This document shows positions 13,960 through 16,084 of a DNA stretch of 16,084 nt, one piece after another. Source of the stretch: JACPFV01 sp052386975 (lineage in GTDB: Bacteria > Pseudomonadota > Gammaproteobacteria > Nevskiales > Nevskiaceae). The DNA lies in assembly GCA_052386975.1 (NCBI GenBank), contig JBQTJQ010000198.1, positions 1 through 16,084 of the forward strand, read 5' to 3'. How positions within the stretch are numbered: position 1 is the stretch's first letter; the number at the start of each line of letters is the position of its first letter. A program made the position numbers and the translations under genes. The notes beneath the pieces were generated by a model that was given only the letters and a program-made list of their open reading frames with translations, made no database searches and was not told the origin of the DNA.

Positions 13960-15126
13960 ATGCGCAGAACAAACGAACCGGCAAACCCTCAGGACCTGGA
14001 TCGTTGGCTGGTGACGTACGACCCGGCCGATACCGATCCCGCCACGCTGTTGACCCGCTTCGTCACCGGCTTGCGCGAATCCGGGATCGCCGTGTTCCGT
14101 GCCTCCCTCTGGCTGCCGACCGCGCACCCGGAGTTGTGGGGGACGCAGGTCACCTGGACCGAGGCCGGCAACGTCGAAGTCGCGCGGCGGGAGCACGGCA
14201 TCACGGCCACGCCCACTTATCTGAATACGCCCGGAGAAATCATCTACCAGACCAGGACGACCATGCGCTGGCGGCTGGATGTGCCGTCCGAGCAGCTCGC
14301 CTATCCCATGCTGAGGGAATTCAAGGAGCAGGGCGGCACCGATTACGTGATGGTCCCGTTTCGCAGCGCCATGGGGGAACAGCCCTGGGTCTCGCTTGCG
14401 ACCAAGGCGCCCGGCGGATTTTCGGACGAGCACTTCCGCAGGATCGAGGCGGTGTGCCTGCACATGGCATGGAAGACGCGCCTGGCCATTGCCGAGAGCG
14501 CCACGCGCTCGCTGCTCCAGGTGTACCTCGGACCGAACGCCGCCGACCAGGTCATGGCCGGGCAGTTCCGGCGCGGGCGCAGCATCGCGATCAGCGCCGT
14601 TATCTGGTTCTGCGACCTGAGGGGGTTCACTGCGCTCGGCGATCGCCTGCCCGCTGCCGAACTGGTGGCGACGCTCGACCGCTATTTCGAGCTGGTGGCG
14701 GCGCCGATCGAGGAGCACGGCGGCGAGGTGCTGAAGTTCGTCGGCGACGCGGTGCTCGCGGTCTTCCCGTGCGAAGGCAACCCGGCGAAGGCCGCGGCGG
14801 GCGCATGGAGCGCGGCTCGCAAGGTCCTGGGCGAGCTGGACCGGCTGGCGCCGCTGAAGATGGGGATCGCGCTGCACGTCGGCGAGGTGCTGTACGGCAA
14901 CATCGGCGGCCGCTCGCGCCTCGACTTCACCGTCATCGGCCCCGCGGTCAACGAGGCGTCGCGCGTCGAGGCCCTGTGCAAGACCCTGGGGACACCGCTG
15001 CTGGCGACCGGCGCCTTCGTCACCGCGCTTGGGTCGCGCGAGCAGGTGCGTTCACTGGGCCTGCAGGCGCTGCGGGGAGTTTCGCGCCAGACCGAGCTGT
15101 TCACGTCGGCCGCGTTCACAGTTTGA
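13960..15126 (+). CDS. Class III adenylate cyclase with N-terminal sensor-like domain
   Basis: 388 aa. Residues about 1-180 form a soluble domain with WLVTYDPAD, GIAVFRASLWLPTAHPELWG and LAYPMLREFKEQGGTDYVMVP, GAF-like in character and common in front of cyclases of this type; its ligand is unknown. The cyclase homology domain runs from about 210 to 380: metal-binding Asp219 in WFCDLRGFTALGD and Asp263 in VLKFVGDAVLAVFP, the ATP-selecting pair Lys259 and Asp322 (RLDFTVIGPAVN), and transition-state Asn331 and Arg335 in VNEASR. All catalytic residues are intact and the Lys/Asp pair predicts cAMP, not cGMP. No membrane segment. AAGG (13951-13954) sits before the chosen ATG; in-frame codons further upstream run through the repeat and look non-coding. 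Confidence 0.9.
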   Translation: MRRTNEPANPQDLDRWLVTYDPADTDPATLLTRFVTGLRESGIAVFRASLWLPTAHPELWGTQVTWTEAGNVEVARREHGITATPTYLNTPGEIIYQTRTTMRWRLDVPSEQLAYPMLREFKEQGGTDYVMVPFRSAMGEQPWVSLATKAPGGFSDEHFRRIEAVCLHMAWKTRLAIAESATRSLLQVYLGPNAADQVMAGQFRRGRSIAISAVIWFCDLRGFTALGDRLPAAELVATLDRYFELVAAPIEEHGGEVLKFVGDAVLAVFPCEGNPAKAAAGAWSAARKVLGELDRLAPLKMGIALHVGEVLYGNIGGRSRLDFTVIGPAVNEASRVEALCKTLGTPLLATGAFVTALGSREQVRSLGLQALRGVSRQTELFTSAAFTV

Positions 15127-15127
15127 T

Positions 15128-15161
15128 TGGCGGAGCAGGGAGTCTGCTGCGAACCCCTCTC
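15128..15161 (+). repeat. Dispersed direct repeat, copy 2 (34 bp)
   Basis: TGGCGGAGCAGGGAGTCTGC followed by TGCGAACCCCTCTC. It matches copy 3 (15945-15978) at 33 of 34 positions. AGCAG and CTGCT inside it can form a 5-bp stem around GGAGT. It starts 2 bp after the cyclase stop and its last two bases fall in the vapC stop codon, so it fills the gap between these two convergent genes. Confidence 0.75.
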
Positions 15162-15570
15162 AGGGCCACCAATTGATGACGCGCAGTGTCTTCACGCGCG
15201 AGAAATGGGCGGCGTTCCGCGTTGCGACGACGAGGCCTTGGGCCATCGCAGTGGCGGCGATCAGGGCGTCCTCGGTTCCGACTGGCTGACCCTCGGCCGC
15301 AAGGTCGGCGCCAATGTCCCCGGCCAGCACGGCCTCCCGCTCGCCGAAGGCCAGGATGCGAACCCGCGACAGCAGTTCGCGCTCGATCCGCCCCCACAGC
15401 CGTTCCGCGCCTGGATGGCGGCGGGCTCCACGACGCAATTCCATCACGCAGATGCTCGACGTGAACAGGTCCTCTGCGGGAATGACATTCAGCGAGCGTA
15501 CGACCGCCGGTTCGGGGCGTTTCTTAAGCAGCTCCGACAGGACGTTGGTGTCCAGCAGGTAGCCGGCCAT
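15160..15570 (-). CDS. vapC: VapC-type PIN-domain toxin ribonuclease
   Basis: 136 aa. PIN-domain toxins of this kind cut RNA (often tRNA or rRNA loops) when not bound by their antitoxin. The acidic residues of the active site are present: Asp7 in YLLDTNVLSE, Glu44 in VMELRRG and Asp101 in GTEDALIAATA, followed by VATRNAAHF. The chosen ATG (15568-15570) lies 1 bp after the antitoxin stop (TGA-G-ATG) and starts the domain at its usual position; an upstream in-frame ATG at 15622-15624 would add 18 residues lying inside the antitoxin gene and is less likely. Order antitoxin then toxin is standard. The gene ends within a dispersed repeat. Confidence 0.9.
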   Translation of the reverse strand: MAGYLLDTNVLSELLKKRPEPAVVRSLNVIPAEDLFTSSICVMELRRGARRHPGAERLWGRIERELLSRVRILAFGEREAVLAGDIGADLAAEGQPVGTEDALIAATAMAQGLVVATRNAAHFSRVKTLRVINWWP

Positions 15571-15571
15571 C

Positions 15572-15826
15572 TCAGAGGTCGACGGCCCGAGGCGTGCGCT
15601 TGGCGCGTTCGGCAACGATTTCATCTACCGCATCGAAGAAGGGATCGTCCTTGTCGAGCCAGCCTTTTACCTTCGCGGGATGCCGACGTGCTGGAGCACC
15701 TACCGGGACCAGCTTGGCCATGGGTCGGCCGCGTCGTGTGATGACCACGCTGTCCCCGGCGTGCGCGACTTGTCCGATGAGTTCGGAAAGGCGTGCTTTT
15801 GCATTCGCTACGGTCGTTGTTTTCAT
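15572..15826 (-). CDS. Phd/YefM-type antitoxin of the VapC pair
   Basis: 84 aa from the ATG at 15824-15826. The N-terminal half (MKTTTVANAKARLSELIGQV, then GDSVVITRRGRPMAKLVPV) is the Phd/YefM DNA-binding fold that normally represses its own operon. The C-terminal half (GWLDKDDPFFDAVDEIVAER) is the likely toxin-binding tail. A GTG at 15854-15856 could add 10 residues, but these do not resemble the family N-terminus. No clear Shine-Dalgarno is seen. Toxin follows after 1 bp, so the pair is translationally coupled. Confidence 0.87.
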   Translation of the reverse strand: MKTTTVANAKARLSELIGQVAHAGDSVVITRRGRPMAKLVPVGAPARRHPAKVKGWLDKDDPFFDAVDEIVAERAKRTPRAVDL

Positions 15827-15856
15827 GGCGCGGACCCAACAGGTCAAGATGACCAC

Positions 15857-15885
15857 ATTGGACCTTCCAGCCGAGGCAAAGTCAA
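15857..15885 (-). promoter_or_regulatory. Candidate promoter of the toxin-antitoxin operon
   Basis: Minus strand: TTGACT (15880-15885), 17-bp spacer, TCCAAT (15857-15862). The -35 matches five of six and the -10 four of six bases, with ideal spacing. Transcription would begin about 24 nt before the antitoxin ATG. Confidence 0.45.
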
Positions 15886-15944
15886 ATCCGGACCGCGGCT
15901 ATTTGGGGTACGGATGGATCGGGGTTGGTTTGCACCTGAACAAG

Positions 15945-15978
15945 TGGCGGAGCAGGGAGTCTGCTGCGAATCCCTCTC
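15945..15978 (+). repeat. Dispersed direct repeat, copy 3 (34 bp)
   Basis: TGGCGGAGCAGGGAGTCTGC followed by TGCGAATCCCTCTC. One mismatch to copy 2, same orientation, 817 bp away. It lies between the antitoxin's upstream region and the 3' end of the next minus-strand gene. Confidence 0.75.
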
Positions 15979-16003
15979 TCGATCCGGTCTCGTGTTGCTC
16001 AGC

Positions 16004-16084
16004 TCAAGCCGCCTTGGGCTTGAACTTTAACCTGCAGACATGGCCACCCTTGGCCATGCACTCCTGATGATCCACCCGGCTGTC
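16004..16084 (-). CDS. 3' end of an unidentified minus-strand gene (cut by window edge)
   Basis: The last 26 codons before a TGA (16004-16006) read HQECMAKGGHVCRLKFKPKA near the end, a plausible basic C-terminus. The pattern C-x5-G-x2-C-x3-F is reminiscent of the closing segment of V4R or similar ligand-binding domains, but this is too short to assign. The alternative is that it is not coding. Its stop is 26 bp from direct-repeat copy 3. Confidence 0.4.
   Translation of the reverse strand, partial: DSRVDHQECMAKGGHVCRLKFKPKAA

Noticed and set aside
15128..15978. Integron attC sites as explanation for the direct repeats
   Set aside because: No RYYYAAC/GTTRRRY core pair is seen at the ends, and only a 5-bp inner stem exists. 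No integrase gene is in the window.
13887..15978. CRISPR array
   Set aside because: Only three repeat copies with spacers of about 0.8-1.2 kb that contain genes; no regular short spacers and no cas genes.

Overview
The window looks like chromosomal DNA of a high-GC Gram-negative bacterium, most likely a betaproteobacterium. The reasons are the divergent yggS/pilT-pilU arrangement, an RNase T, a short-type (403 aa) argininosuccinate synthase, DinB and LipA, all with proteobacterial-type sequences. The taxonomic call is inferred from protein character, not from a search.

Layout. 1-160 is the 5' end of lipA (minus strand), followed by about 430 bp of GC-rich, low-complexity DNA without a gene. 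591-2416 (minus) is a two-gene unit, a membrane-anchored royal-jelly/Yellow-type beta-propeller protein and RNase T, overlapping by ATGA. argG (2478-3689, plus) has a perfect TATAAT upstream and a candidate arginine-rich leader peptide. 3767-6443 (minus) is a four-gene run: yggS, rpiA, a DUF4399 secreted protein and a 3-hydroxyacyl-CoA-dehydrogenase-like SDR. 6531-9873 (plus) holds three tandem PilT-family retraction ATPases (pilT, pilU and a second PilU-like paralogue). Then come tRNA-Arg(ACG) (minus), a possible porin 3' remnant, a PEP-mutase/isocitrate-lyase-family gene with dinB (minus), a membrane-anchored histidine phosphatase (plus), a fatty-acid desaturase (minus), a class III adenylate cyclase (plus), a VapBC-type toxin-antitoxin pair (minus) and the 3' tail of an unidentified minus-strand gene.

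The most unusual content is a set of small repeats placed precisely at gene boundaries or inside genes. A 26-bp perfect inverted repeat contains the stop codons of both convergent genes argG and the SDR. A 12-bp inverted repeat supplies the last codons and stop of yggS. A related 48-bp segment is read in frame inside yggS. GTAG-type REP hairpins separate DUF4399 from the SDR and lie in the leader of tRNA-Arg. At the right end, a 28-34 bp direct repeat occurs three times in the same orientation, bracketing the adenylate cyclase and then the toxin-antitoxin pair, as if these were movable cassettes.

Functionally, most of the window is housekeeping: arginine and lipoate synthesis, the pentose phosphate pathway, PLP homeostasis, RNA maturation, type IV pilus retraction and translesion synthesis. 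The right-hand 2.5 kb has an accessory character.
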